The position numbers and the translations under genes were made by a program. 64,000 nucleotides of DNA from the NCBI RefSeq assembly GCF_900089585.1, contig NZ_FLRH01000004.1:427001-491000 (forward strand), read 5' to 3'. The notes beneath the pieces are model-generated. The model searched no databases. It was not told the origin of the DNA and saw nothing but the letters and a program-made list of their open reading frames with translations. Source of the DNA: Micromonospora sediminicola (GTDB taxonomy: Bacteria; Actinomycetota; Actinomycetes; Mycobacteriales; Micromonosporaceae). Position 1 is the stretch's first letter. Each line of letters opens with the position of its first letter. This document shows positions 8,139 through 16,942 of the stretch, in pieces.

Positions 8139-9097
8139 GGACCGGCGCGGCCGCCGGTCACACCGGCTACTTCCACGAGGCGCTCCTCTACGACTCCGAC
8201 GACGAGTTGCTGGCCGTCGTCCTGCCGTTCCTGCGGGGCGGCGTCGAGGCGGGCGAACCCACGGTGGTGGGCCTGGGTGGGCGCAACGCCGACCTGGTCC
8301 GTCGGGCGTTGCCCACCGGCGCCGACGTCACGTTCCTGCCCGGCGGGGACGTCTACGCCCGGCCGACCGGCGCGATCCGCGCCTACCGCGAGCTGCTCGG
8401 CTCCCACGTGGCCGCCGGCGCCCCGCAGATCCGCATCGTCGGCGAGCTGCCGGCGGTTCTGTTCGGGGCGACCTGGGACGCGTGGGCGCGCTACGAGTCG
8501 GCGATCAACCACGCCTACGACGACTTCCCGCTGTGGAGCATGTGCGCCTACGACCGTCGGGTCGCGCCGCCGCACGTGCTGGCCGACGTGGCGCGGACGC
8601 ATCCCCGGGTCGCCACCCCGGACGGTCGACACGAACCGACCGGTGTCTACACCGAGCCCGCGACCTACCTGTCCGAGTGCCGGCCCGCGCCGCTCGACCC
8701 GGTGCAGCACACGGTGCCGGAGGTCGAGCTGTCCGACCCGACGCCCGCCCGGGCCCGTGCGGCGGTCCGCGCCGCCGACCGGGGCCTGCTTCCGCCCGAC
8801 GACCTCGACGACCTGGTGATGGCCGTCAGCGAGGTGGTGTGCAACGCGCTGCGGCACGGCACGACGCCGGTGTGCCTGCGCCTCTGGCGCGCCCCCGACC
8901 GGCTGGTGGTGGCCGTGCACGACCGTGGTCCCGGCCCCAAGGACCCGTACGCCGGGCTGCTGCCGGCGGGCGACGGGAGCGAGGGCGGCCTGGGCCTGTG
9001 GATCACCCACCAGAGCTGCGACCACGTGACGCACCACCGGGACGCGGACGGTTTCACCATCCGACTGACGGTCGGGAATCCCCACTTCCCGGTCTGA
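8135..9097 (+). CDS. MEDS domain sensor with HATPase (anti-sigma kinase-like)
   Basis: 320 residues. Residues 1-180 form a MEDS sensory domain: GYFHEALLYDSDDELLAVVL, FLPGGDVYARPTGAIRAYRE and the closing SMCAYDRRVAPPHVL. Residues 200-320 are an HATPase_c of the RsbW/SpoIIAB type (MAVSEVVCNALRHG as N-box, VHDRGPGPKDPYAG as G1, GGLGLWITHQSCDHV as G2). There is no phospho-acceptor dimerisation helix between the two, so this is a Ser/Thr anti-sigma-type kinase rather than a classical histidine kinase. It follows the MEDS-STAS gene with an ATGA overlap. The likely mode is ligand or redox sensing through MEDS controlling an anti-sigma partner switch, but no sigma factor lies beside it. Confidence 0.85.
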   Translation: MRTGAAAGHTGYFHEALLYDSDDELLAVVLPFLRGGVEAGEPTVVGLGGRNADLVRRALPTGADVTFLPGGDVYARPTGAIRAYRELLGSHVAAGAPQIRIVGELPAVLFGATWDAWARYESAINHAYDDFPLWSMCAYDRRVAPPHVLADVARTHPRVATPDGRHEPTGVYTEPATYLSECRPAPLDPVQHTVPEVELSDPTPARARAAVRAADRGLLPPDDLDDLVMAVSEVVCNALRHGTTPVCLRLWRAPDRLVVAVHDRGPGPKDPYAGLLPAGDGSEGGLGLWITHQSCDHVTHHRDADGFTIRLTVGNPHFPV

Positions 9098-9205
9098 CTC
9101 GCGGATCAGGGGGCGGGGCGGGGCGAGACGCGCGCGCGGACACGGTACCGTAGCGCCTCATCGTGCCCTGCGGCCTGGCGCTGGCGAACCGACGGAGGAT
9201 GGCGC

Positions 9206-10678
9206 ATGTCCAACGGTGAGGAACCGTTCGCACCCCACGACGACGTGTCCGCACGCCCCCGGTTCGACCCGGCGCTGCGCGGCTACGACAAGCGTCAGGT
9301 GGACCGGTACGTCGAGCAGATGGACGGCGAGGTGAACGCGCTGACCGCCGCCCGGGACCGGGCGTACGCGCAGGTGCGGGAGCTGACCGCGCAGGTGCAG
9401 CGGGCGCAGGCCGAGGCGGTCGAGCTGCGGGACCGCCCGACGGCGGTGGACCGGGCCTCGTTCCGCGACCTGGGGCCGATGGTCGACCAGATCCTCGACC
9501 TGGCCGAGAAGCAGGCCGGCCAGATCACCGAGATGGCCACCCGACGCGCGGAGGACCACCAGGCGCAGGCGGAGAAGGTGCTGACCGCCGCCCAGGAGCA
9601 GGCCGCCCGGGAACGGCGCGAGCTGGACGAGGAGCTGTCCGCCCGCCGGGCCGAGCAGGAGCGGGTGGACGAGGAGCGGCGGGCCACCGCGCAGGCGGAG
9701 CTGACCGCCGTGCGCGAGCTGGCGGAGAAGCTGCGCACCGAGGGCCAGGCCGCGCACGACCGGGCCCAGCAGGAGGCGAAGCGGCTCACCGAGCAGAGCG
9801 CCCAGCAGGTCGAGCAGGCCCGGTCCGCGTCCGAGGCGCTGGTGAAGGCCGCGCGTACCCAGATCCAGCAGGAGGTGCAGGCCACCCGCAGCAAGGCCCA
9901 GCAGGAGCTGGCCCAGTGGCAGGCCACCATGGCGCGGGAACTGGACGAGCGGCGGGCCGCGGCGGAACAGGAGCTGGCCGACCGGGCGAGCGCCGCCGAG
10001 CGGGACATCGCCGCCCTGGTCGCCGAGGCCCAGCAGTACGCCACCGAGGTGCGGGAGCGGGCCGACGAGGAGACCGCGGCGCACCAGGAGCAGCTCGCCA
10101 CCGTGCAGCGGGAGGTCCAGCAGCGGCAGGAGGCGCTGGCCCGGCTCACGTCCGAGCTGGAGACCGTCGGCGCGCAGTTGGAGGAGACCCGCGGCGAGAT
10201 CGCCGCGATCGAGCGGGCCGGCGCGGAGCTGGAGGAGCGGCTGGTCGGCGTACGCCGGGACCTGGCCGCCGAGACCAAGCGGCTGGACGAGGCGCGACGC
10301 GCGGCGGAGCTGGCCGAGCAGCACGCCAAGGAGACCCGGGCCCGGGTGCAGCGGGAGGCCAAGCGGGTCGCCGACCTGGCCGCGGCGGCGGTGATGGCGG
10401 CCGCCGCGGGCGGCGGGGAGACCGCCGAGTACCCGCAGGTGGGCGCGCGTCCGGCCGCCGCCCCGGCGGCGGCGTCCGAGCCGGCGCCGGCGGCGCGCGT
10501 CGACGCCGATCGGGCCGAGACGGACCCGGGCGACACCGATCGGCCGACCGCCGAGCCCTTCATCGAGCGGCTGGACGGGCCGAGCTTCGACGCCTTCGCG
10601 GTGCGGACGCCGGCGCCGCGCCCGGTGCCGGAGGCGGAGACCACCGGTCCGGAGACCGGGGTGCGTGCCCCGGCCTGA
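9206..10678 (+). CDS. DivIVA-like long coiled-coil protein
   Basis: 490 residues. The N-terminal block RFDPALRGYDKRQVDRYVEQ (about residues 18-37) is the DivIVA/Wag31 membrane-targeting motif (RGYd..QVD.yv). From about residue 45 to 400 the chain is almost pure charged heptad coiled coil (AEAVELRD, KVLTAAQEQAARERREL and so on), followed by an Ala/Pro-rich disordered tail ending FDAFAVRTPAP. It is much longer than Wag31 and resembles the polar cytoskeletal proteins (Scy/FilP-like) of filamentous actinomycetes that organise hyphal tips. GGAGGA six bases before ATG supports the start. Monocistronic by spacing. Confidence 0.82.
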   Translation: MSNGEEPFAPHDDVSARPRFDPALRGYDKRQVDRYVEQMDGEVNALTAARDRAYAQVRELTAQVQRAQAEAVELRDRPTAVDRASFRDLGPMVDQILDLAEKQAGQITEMATRRAEDHQAQAEKVLTAAQEQAARERRELDEELSARRAEQERVDEERRATAQAELTAVRELAEKLRTEGQAAHDRAQQEAKRLTEQSAQQVEQARSASEALVKAARTQIQQEVQATRSKAQQELAQWQATMARELDERRAAAEQELADRASAAERDIAALVAEAQQYATEVRERADEETAAHQEQLATVQREVQQRQEALARLTSELETVGAQLEETRGEIAAIERAGAELEERLVGVRRDLAAETKRLDEARRAAELAEQHAKETRARVQREAKRVADLAAAAVMAAAAGGGETAEYPQVGARPAAAPAAASEPAPAARVDADRAETDPGDTDRPTAEPFIERLDGPSFDAFAVRTPAPRPVPEAETTGPETGVRAPA

Positions 10679-10710
10679 GCGGGACACCGGACCTTGCCAC
10701 CATCCTTTGC

Positions 10711-10730
10711 CATATGCAAATATCTGCATC
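10711..10730. promoter_or_regulatory. AT-rich palindrome upstream of secreted SH3-like gene
   Basis: An A+T-rich island in a very G+C-rich neighbourhood containing ATGCA (10714-10718), six bases, TGCAT (10725-10729). A TTGCCA at 10707-10712 could serve as a -35 element. It lies 45-60 bases before the ATG at 10774, where a promoter and operator are expected. No partner is known. Confidence 0.3.
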
Positions 10731-10773
10731 GATGTGTAGGGCAGGACTCGATCCTTCACGGGGGTTGGTGGAC

Positions 10774-11148
10774 ATGCGAAAAGCATCCTCGATCGGCGCG
10801 GCCGTCGTCTTGACCGTCGCCGCGTCGGGTGTCGCGGTGGTCGGCGCCGCCGCACCGGCCAGCGCGAGTTGCAGTCACTCGCACTCCAACGTCGACCCGA
10901 AGTTCGGCCAGCTCTTCAACGCCACCAACGTCAACATCCGCACCGGCCCGCACACCACCTGCGGCTCCCTCGGCTACGGCCAGCTGAGCCACAGCGTCGA
11001 CTTCCACTGCTTCGCCAGCGGCGACCGGGTCAGCGCGAACGGTCACACCACCTACACCTGGACCTATCTGCGGGACACCACCACCGGCGTCTCCGGCTGG
11101 GTCGCCGATGCCCTGCTCGACAACCTCGGCGGCAACGTCGCCTGCTGA
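10774..11148 (+). CDS. Small secreted SH3-like domain protein
   Basis: 124 residues with a clear Sec signal peptide (MRKASSIGAAVVLTVAASGV...APASAS, cleavage near residue 32). The mature part is one bacterial SH3-like domain: NVNIRTGPHTTCGSLGYGQL, DRVSANGHTTYTWTYLR and the closing GVSGWVADALLDNLGG. Four cysteines in the mature chain (SCSH, TTCGS, FHCFAS, NVAC) probably form two disulfides. Such proteins are commonly exported and bind cell-wall material. The ATG at 10774 follows GGGGG/GGTGG with usual spacing; the longer open frame upstream belongs to a shadow of the coiled-coil gene. Confidence 0.88.
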   Translation: MRKASSIGAAVVLTVAASGVAVVGAAAPASASCSHSHSNVDPKFGQLFNATNVNIRTGPHTTCGSLGYGQLSHSVDFHCFASGDRVSANGHTTYTWTYLRDTTTGVSGWVADALLDNLGGNVAC

Positions 11149-11190
11149 CCGGTCCGTGCGGCGCGGGCCGGGCGGGCAGAATCAGCGGGC

Positions 11191-12147
11191 ATGACCGGAG
11201 TCGGCCTGCACCCGCCCGTCGAGCCCTACGCCACCCACCGCCTGCCGGCCGGTGACGGCCACGTCCTGCACGTGGAGGAGGTGGGGCGGCCGGACGGCGT
11301 ACCGGTGGTCTTCCTGCACGGCGGGCCGGGCGGCGGCCTGGTGCCGGCGGCCCGGCGGTTCTTCGACCCGGCGCGCTACCGGGCGGTCCTGTTCGACCAG
11401 CGCGGCGCGGGTCGCAGCACCCCGTTCGGCGGGCTCGCGGCCAACACCACCTGGCACCTGGTGGCCGACCTGGAGACGATCCGGCGGCACCTCGGGATCG
11501 CCTCCTGGATGGTCTTCGGTGGGTCGTGGGGGGCCACGCTCGGGCTGGCCTACGCACAGACCCACCCGGAGCGGGTGACCGGTCTGGTGCTGCGCGGCGT
11601 GCTGCTGCTGCGCCGTAGCGAGCGGGAGTGGTTCTACCAGGGCGGCCTGCGCCACCTGCAACCCGAGGAGTGGGACCGGTTCGTCGCCCCGATCCCGCCG
11701 ACCGAGCGGGACGACGTGCTGGCCGCCTACCACCGGCGGCTGCACGGCCCGGACCAGGCGCAGGGCCGGGCCTGCGCCCGGGCCTGGGGGCGGTGGGAGG
11801 CGGTCAACTCGTCGCTGCGGCCCGACCCGGAGCTGCTCGCCCACCTCACCGCCGACGGGCAGGCGCTGCCGATCGCCCGGATCCTGTCCCACTACGCGTT
11901 GCACGGCGGCTTCCTCGCCGAGGGGCAACTGCTCGACGGGGTGGACCGGATCCGCCACCTGCCCGCCGTGATCGTCAACGGCCGGTACGACCTGTGCTGC
12001 CCGCCGGTGTCCGCGTACGACCTGGCCCGGCGGTGGCCGGAGGCGGAGCTGCGGATCGTGCCGGACGCCGGGCACTCGGCGGCGGAGCCGGGCATCGCCC
12101 GGGAGCTGCTGCGCGCCACCGACCGGGTCGCCGACCTCGTCGGCTGA
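11191..12147 (+). CDS. pip: Prolyl aminopeptidase (proline iminopeptidase)
   Basis: 318 residues, alpha/beta hydrolase peptidase family S33. Diagnostic motifs are VVFLHGGPGGGLVP (oxyanion loop, HGGPGGG), LFDQRGAGRSTPF and the nucleophile elbow MVFGGSWGATLGLAYAQTHP with Ser112. The Asp is in VIVNGRYDLCCPP and the His in VPDAGHSAAEPG. It releases N-terminal proline from peptides in the cytosol. Length is typical (310-320). A weak -10 (CAGAAT at 11177-11182) sits eight bases before the ATG and no ribosome binding site is obvious, consistent with a leaderless mRNA. It converges on the nucleotidyltransferase gene with a 9-base gap. Confidence 0.93.
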   Translation: MTGVGLHPPVEPYATHRLPAGDGHVLHVEEVGRPDGVPVVFLHGGPGGGLVPAARRFFDPARYRAVLFDQRGAGRSTPFGGLAANTTWHLVADLETIRRHLGIASWMVFGGSWGATLGLAYAQTHPERVTGLVLRGVLLLRRSEREWFYQGGLRHLQPEEWDRFVAPIPPTERDDVLAAYHRRLHGPDQAQGRACARAWGRWEAVNSSLRPDPELLAHLTADGQALPIARILSHYALHGGFLAEGQLLDGVDRIRHLPAVIVNGRYDLCCPPVSAYDLARRWPEAELRIVPDAGHSAAEPGIARELLRATDRVADLVG

Positions 12148-12156
12148 GCCGGCACG

Positions 12157-12912
12157 TCATCGGGCCAGCAGGTCGCGGATCGGCTCGCCGATGGCCGGAT
12201 CGACCGGGAAGCGGGACTCCAGCCAGTGGAGCATCGCCCGGGCGGCGGCGCGGTTGTGCCGGTAGCCGGGCACCAGTTCGGCCAGGGGCAGCACCTCCGG
12301 CGGGTACGCCTGCTCGACCCGGCGGCTCGGGTCGAACGGGTCCCGCCGATGCGCGGCCGGCGCGGTGAGGCGCAGCAGGGCCAACGCCCGGTCCACCGCG
12401 TACGTCTGGATGAACCGCGCCGCGGTGAGCCGCTCGCCGCGCAGTTCGCGGTGCAGGCCGACGTACAGGTTGGTGAGCGCCTCGTTGAGGTGGAACTCGA
12501 CCGTGTCGTACGGGGTGGGCGCGCCGGCCGGCGCGCCGGCGGCGGCGAGGCCGGGCGGCGCGTCGGGGCGCTGCCAGACCACCCGCGCCCCGGTGAACGG
12601 GAGCCGGGCCAGCTCGGCCACGGTGAAGATCGCGTACTCGACGAAGATGCCGTCGGCGTAGCGCGCCTTGCGGCCGTTGCGCTCGTTGGCGAAGCTGTAC
12701 GCCACCGGGCAGGGCGCGCTCAGCCAGTCGGTGTCCTCGGCGTAGCGGGCCACCGCACCGTCCGCGACGACCAGGAAGAAGTCGAGGTCGGAGTGGTCGT
12801 CGAGCCGGTCGTGGTCCACCCCGGCCGAGCCGAGGCCGAGCAGCGCCACGGCGTCCGGCCGGGTGGCGAGGTGGGTGGCGAGGTCGTCGAGCCGACGCAG
12901 CATCGGGTGCAT
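12157..12912 (-). CDS. Nucleotidyltransferase domain protein
   Basis: 251 residues. The N-terminal VALLGLGSAGVDHDRLDDHSDLDFFLVV is a pol-beta type nucleotidyltransferase signature, G[ST]x(n)D-x-D: here GSAG and SDLDFF with the two metal-binding aspartates. The C-terminal helical part (EFHLNEALTNLYVGLHREL, AARFIQTYAVDRALALL) resembles the C-terminal domain of aminoglycoside adenylyltransferase-like proteins; substrate unknown and resistance is not implied. The ATG at 12912 has GGAAGGGG nine bases upstream; the 49 extra in-frame codons before it lack family similarity. Confidence 0.82.
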   Translation of the reverse strand: MHPMLRRLDDLATHLATRPDAVALLGLGSAGVDHDRLDDHSDLDFFLVVADGAVARYAEDTDWLSAPCPVAYSFANERNGRKARYADGIFVEYAIFTVAELARLPFTGARVVWQRPDAPPGLAAAGAPAGAPTPYDTVEFHLNEALTNLYVGLHRELRGERLTAARFIQTYAVDRALALLRLTAPAAHRRDPFDPSRRVEQAYPPEVLPLAELVPGYRHNRAAARAMLHWLESRFPVDPAIGEPIRDLLAR

Positions 12913-13069
12913 GCCGTCGCCCCTTCCGTGAAGAGTCGACGTTTCATCCCGCTCGGCCCTGCACGCCGCCGGGGTCGCGACACCGATGCCGCCCATTGTG
13001 CGTCGGACCCCCGACACCGTGCCACCCGGAGCCTGGTCATCGGGCGGTGCCGCTGGCAAGATCGACCGG

Positions 13070-13903
13070 GTGACGGGTGCGCTCTACGCGGTCAGTGACC
13101 TCCACGTGTCGTACGCGGAGAACCGGGCCGTGGTGGACGGCCTGCGGCCGGAGACGGCGGACGACTGGCTGATCGTCGCCGGTGACGTCGGCGAGGTGTT
13201 CGCCGACGTCGAGCGGACGCTGCGGCTGCTGCGCGACCGGTTCGCCACGGTCATCTGGGCGCCCGGCAACCACGAGCTGTGGACCCACCCCACCGACCCG
13301 GTGACGCTGCGCGGGGTGGCGCGCTACGAGGCGCTCGTCGGGATGTGCCGCGACCTCGGCGTGCTCACCCCGGAGGACGACTTCCCGGTGTTCCGGGGCG
13401 TCGGCGGGCCGGTCACCGTGGCGCCGCTGTTCGTGCTCTACGACTACTCCTTCCGCGCCCCCGGCACCGCCACGAAGGAGGACTCGCTGGCCGCCGCCTA
13501 CGCCGCCGGCGTGGTGTGCACCGACGAGATGCTGCTGCACCCCGACCCGTACCCGGACCGGGAGTCCTGGTGCCGGGCCCGGCTGGCGGTGACCGAGCGG
13601 CGGCTGGCCGCCACCGACCCGACGCTGCCGACGGTGCTGGTCAGCCACTGGCCGCTGGTCCGCCAGCCCACCGAGGTGCTCTGGTACCCGGAGTTCGCCC
13701 AGTGGTGCGGCACCGACCGCACCGCCGACTGGCACGTGCGGCACCGGGCGGCCGTCGCGGTCTACGGGCACCTGCACATCCCGCGCACCACCCGGTACGA
13801 CGGGGTGCGCTTCGAGGAGGTGTCGCTGGGCTACCCGCGCGAGTGGGGGCGGCGGGGCGGCGAGCCCCGGCCGATGCGACGCGTCCTCGGCGACGACACG
13901 TGA
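13070..13903 (+). CDS. Metallophosphoesterase
   Basis: 277 residues of the calcineurin-like phosphoesterase fold: YAVSDLHVSYAENR (D-x-H), LIVAGDVGEVFADV (GD), IWAPGNHELWTH (GNHE), LVSHWPL (H) and VYGHLHIPRTTRYDGVRFEEV (GHxH). All metal ligands are intact. Its stop overlaps the start of the phosphopantetheinyl transferase gene by GTGA. This pairing is a conserved actinobacterial gene order; a role in turning over phosphopantetheine or CoA has been suggested by context but is not shown by the sequence. GTG start at 13070 gives the family N-terminus directly before the first metal motif. Confidence 0.88.
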   Translation: MTGALYAVSDLHVSYAENRAVVDGLRPETADDWLIVAGDVGEVFADVERTLRLLRDRFATVIWAPGNHELWTHPTDPVTLRGVARYEALVGMCRDLGVLTPEDDFPVFRGVGGPVTVAPLFVLYDYSFRAPGTATKEDSLAAAYAAGVVCTDEMLLHPDPYPDRESWCRARLAVTERRLAATDPTLPTVLVSHWPLVRQPTEVLWYPEFAQWCGTDRTADWHVRHRAAVAVYGHLHIPRTTRYDGVRFEEVSLGYPREWGRRGGEPRPMRRVLGDDT

Positions 13904-14589
13904 TCGAGGCGCTGCTGCCGGCGGGGACCGTCGCGGTCGAGGCGTACGCCGACGTGCCCGGCGAGCCGCCGTACCCCGGCGAGGAGGACCTGGTCGCCCG
14001 CGCGGTGGACGGCCGCCGCCGGGAGTTCGTCACCGCCCGGCGCTGCGCGCGGGAGGCGCTGGCCGAGCTCGGGTACGCGCCGGCGCCGATCCGCCCCGGC
14101 CCGCGACGGGAGCCGATCTGGCCGGCCGGGGTGGTGGGCAGCATCACCCACTGCGCCGGCTACCGGGCCGCGGCGGTGGCCGCGGGCGCCTCGCTCGCCG
14201 GGTTGGGCATCGACGCCGAACCGCACGAGCCGCTGCCCGACGGGGTCGCGGGCGCGGTCACCGCCGCCGGCGAGCCGGAGCACCTGGGCGGACTGTGGGC
14301 CGCCCACCCGACGGTGCACTGGGACCGGCTGCTGTTCAGCGCCAAGGAGTCGGTCTATAAGGCGTGGTACCCGTTGACCGGGCGCTGGCTCGGCTTCGAG
14401 GACGCGGAGCTGACCATCGATCCGGCCGGCCGGTTCGTCGCCCGGGTGCTGGTCGACGGCGTCCGCACCGACGGCGGCCCGCCCCTGCACGCGCTCCACG
14501 GTCGCTGGCTGGTCGCGCGCGGACTGGTGGTGACCGCCGTCGCGGTGTCCGCCGGTTCGTCCTTGTTTGCCCGGCCCGACCCGGGGTAG
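13900..14589 (+). CDS. 4'-phosphopantetheinyl transferase (Sfp/EntD type)
   Basis: 229 residues. It transfers the phosphopantetheine arm of CoA to carrier domains. Key motifs: REFVTARRCAREAL and the pocket GSITHCAGYRAAAVA, LAGLGIDAEPHEPLP (the G-I-D-x-E metal site), and LLFSAKESVYKAWYPLTGRWLGF (the W/F-S-x-K-E-x-x-x-K signature with SAKE-Y-K). EntD-like subtype by its length and 'ITHC.GY'. It is translationally coupled (GTGA) to the metallophosphoesterase. The window contains a giant NRPS/PKS with three carrier domains at 53-64 kb that requires such an enzyme; this one is a plausible supplier although it is 39 kb away. Confidence 0.93.
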   Translation: MIEALLPAGTVAVEAYADVPGEPPYPGEEDLVARAVDGRRREFVTARRCAREALAELGYAPAPIRPGPRREPIWPAGVVGSITHCAGYRAAAVAAGASLAGLGIDAEPHEPLPDGVAGAVTAAGEPEHLGGLWAAHPTVHWDRLLFSAKESVYKAWYPLTGRWLGFEDAELTIDPAGRFVARVLVDGVRTDGGPPLHALHGRWLVARGLVVTAVAVSAGSSLFARPDPG

Positions 14590-14596
14590 GGCCCTG

Positions 14597-14633
14597 AGGA
14601 CCTGGTCATTTCGCCGCAGGGAGGACAGGTCCT
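14597..14633 (+). promoter_or_regulatory. Inverted repeat enclosing the catalase ribosome binding site
   Basis: Perfect 8-bp arms AGGACCTG (14597-14604) and CAGGTCCT (14626-14633) enclose 21 bases that contain the catalase ribosome binding site CAGGGAGGA (14617-14625). The right arm ends one base before the ATG. As RNA, the stem would hold the ribosome binding site in a loop directly against the start codon; as DNA it could be an operator. Both readings are inference. Confidence 0.45.
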
Positions 14634-14634
14634 G

Positions 14635-16896
14635 ATGGATTCCAGCAAGCCCGCCCAGGTCGTCAAGGGTGTCGTCGAAGCCGCCGTCGAGAAGGTCGGC
14701 GACGCGCTGACCCCGGACGTGCCGGGCGCGCCGGGCAGCGCGCCGCCGTCGCTCGACGAGCCCACCGCGCCGCACGGCCCGCTGCCGCCCAAGGACGAGC
14801 AGGGCGCACCGGACACCCGCACCCCGACCGGCGCCGAGACCGGCGTCCCGAAGATCGCCAAGGGGCAGCAGGGGGCGTATCTCACCACCGCCAACGGCGC
14901 GCGACTGCGCGACACCGACCACTCGCTGAAGGCCGGCCCCCGCGGTCCGGTGCTGTTGCAGGACCACCACCTGCGCGAAAAGATCATGCACTTCGACCAC
15001 GAGCGGATCCCGGAGCGGGTGGTGCACGCCCGGGGCGCCGGCGCGCACGGCGTCTTCGTCGCCAACGGCGCCGCCGAGGAGGTCACCCGCGCCGGGTTCC
15101 TGAAGAAGGGCCGGGAGACGCCGGTCTTCGTCCGCTTCTCCACCGTGCTGGGCTCGCGCGGGTCGGCCGACACGGTGCGCGACACCCGGGGCTTCGCCAC
15201 CAAGTTCTACACCGACGAGGGCACGTTCGACCTGGTCGGCAACAACATGCCGGTCTTCTTCATCCAGGACGCGATCAAGTTTCCGGACATCATCCACGCC
15301 GGCAAGCCGCACCCGGACCGGGAGATCCCACAGGCGCAGAGCGCGCACGACACGTTCTGGGACTTCGTCTCGCTGCACACCGAGGCGCAGCACCACACCA
15401 TCTGGAACATGTCCGACCGGGGCATCCCGCGGTCCTACCGGACCATGGAGGGCTTCGGCGTGCACACCTTCCGCCTGGTGAACGAAGCCGGCGCGACGGT
15501 GCTGGTCAAGTTCCACTGGAAGCCGAAGCTCGGCGTGCACTCGCTGGAGTGGGAGGAGGCGCAGCTGATCAACGGGATCGACCCGGACTTCCACCGCCGC
15601 GACCTCTACGACGCCATCGAGGCCGGCGCGTACCCGGAGTGGGAGCTGGGCATCCAGGTCTTCCCGGACACCCCGGAGGAGACGTTCGCCGGGATCGACC
15701 TGCTCGACCCGACGAAGATCGTGCCGGAGGAGCTGGCGCCGGTGCAGCCGATCGGCCGGCTCACGCTCAACCGGACCCCGCGCAACTTCTTCGCCGAGAC
15801 CGAGCAGGTGGCGTTCCACGTGGGCCACCTGCCGCCCGGCATCGACGTCACCAACGACCCGCTGTTGCAGGGCCGGCTCTTCTCGTACCTGGACACGCAG
15901 CTGACCCGGCTGGGCGGGCCGAACTTCACCCAGATCCCGATCAACCGGCCGCACGCCGACGTCAACGACATGCTCCGCGACGGTTTCCACCAGCAGGCGG
16001 TGCACGCCGGGGTGGCGCCGTACCGGCCGAACTCGCTCGACGGCGGCAACCCGTTCCCGGCCGGCGACCGCGAGCACGCGTTCGTGGACGTCCCGGTGAC
16101 CGTGGCCGAGGCGCCCAAGGTCCGGGCCGCGCCGGCGTCCTTCGACGACCACTACAGCCAGGTCCGGCTCTTCTGGGCGAGCATGTCGCCGGTGGAGAAG
16201 GAGCACATCGTCCGGGCGTACACGTTCGAGCTGGGCAAGTGCTACCACCAGGCGATCAAGGAGCGGCAGCTGCAGAGCCTGGCCAACATCGACCCGGTGC
16301 TGTGCGAGCAGGTCGCCACCGGTCTGGGCCTGCCCGCGCCGCAGCCCACCGTGCCGCTGGCGGAGGTGCAGCCCAGCCCGGCGCTGTCCCAGGTCGGCCG
16401 GGAGTGGCCGGCCGACGGTCGGATGGTCGGCATCGTGGTCGACGCCGACGGCGACCTGGACGACGTCGCCGAGGTCCAGCGTGCGGTGTTCGCCGCCGGC
16501 ATGGTGCCGCTGCTGATCGCCGCGCACGGCGGCACGGTCGGCGGGCTGCCGGTGCAGCGCACGTTCGCCACCGCCCGCTCGGTCGAGTTCGACGCGGTCC
16601 TGCTGGCCGGCGCCCCGGCGCCGGCGCCGGACGCGCTGCCGGCCCGCGACGCCAAGGCCGGCGCGACGGGTTCATCCACCGTCGACCCGCGGGTGCTGCT
16701 GCTGGTCGAGGAGGCGTGGCGGCACGCCAAGGCGATCGGCGCGTGGGGCGCCGGCGCGGAGGCGCTGCGGCAGGCCGGCGTGGCCGGTTCGCCCGGCGTG
16801 GTCACCGAGGGCTCCGGCGCGGAGGTGCTCACCGCCGTGCAGGGGCTGATGGCGGCACACCGGGTCTGGGAGCGGTTCCCGGCCTCGGTCGCCTGA
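14635..16896 (+). CDS. katE: Large-subunit catalase (HPII/KatE clade)
   Basis: 753 residues, the length of large clade-2 catalases. It decomposes hydrogen peroxide in the cytosol. After an 80-residue disordered head the core has KIMHFDHERIPERVVHARG with the catalytic His131, VRFSTVLGSRGSADTVRD, TFDLVGNNMPVFFIQD (distal Asn) and RLFSYLDTQLTRLGGPNF (proximal Tyr of the heme). The C-terminal 150 residues from about 590 (GRMVGIVVDADGDLDDVAEV) form the flavodoxin/GATase1-like domain typical of HPII. The ATG has GGAGG nine bases upstream inside an inverted repeat. A strong hairpin after the stop probably ends the transcript. The gene follows the phosphopantetheinyl transferase by 45 bases. Confidence 0.95.
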   Translation: MDSSKPAQVVKGVVEAAVEKVGDALTPDVPGAPGSAPPSLDEPTAPHGPLPPKDEQGAPDTRTPTGAETGVPKIAKGQQGAYLTTANGARLRDTDHSLKAGPRGPVLLQDHHLREKIMHFDHERIPERVVHARGAGAHGVFVANGAAEEVTRAGFLKKGRETPVFVRFSTVLGSRGSADTVRDTRGFATKFYTDEGTFDLVGNNMPVFFIQDAIKFPDIIHAGKPHPDREIPQAQSAHDTFWDFVSLHTEAQHHTIWNMSDRGIPRSYRTMEGFGVHTFRLVNEAGATVLVKFHWKPKLGVHSLEWEEAQLINGIDPDFHRRDLYDAIEAGAYPEWELGIQVFPDTPEETFAGIDLLDPTKIVPEELAPVQPIGRLTLNRTPRNFFAETEQVAFHVGHLPPGIDVTNDPLLQGRLFSYLDTQLTRLGGPNFTQIPINRPHADVNDMLRDGFHQQAVHAGVAPYRPNSLDGGNPFPAGDREHAFVDVPVTVAEAPKVRAAPASFDDHYSQVRLFWASMSPVEKEHIVRAYTFELGKCYHQAIKERQLQSLANIDPVLCEQVATGLGLPAPQPTVPLAEVQPSPALSQVGREWPADGRMVGIVVDADGDLDDVAEVQRAVFAAGMVPLLIAAHGGTVGGLPVQRTFATARSVEFDAVLLAGAPAPAPDALPARDAKAGATGSSTVDPRVLLLVEEAWRHAKAIGAWGAGAEALRQAGVAGSPGVVTEGSGAEVLTAVQGLMAAHRVWERFPASVA

Positions 16897-16909
16897 CCGA
16901 CGCAGCGAC

Positions 16910-16942
16910 GAGGGGCGGTCCGCCACGGGCGGGCTGCCCCTC
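16910..16942 (+). terminator. Hairpin terminator after katE
   Basis: Stem GAGGGGC (16910-16916) with GCCCCTC (16936-16942), the loop itself G+C-rich and able to pair further. It begins 13 bases after the catalase stop and is followed by a T-rich stretch (CGTTTCTTTCATTG). Confidence 0.6.
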
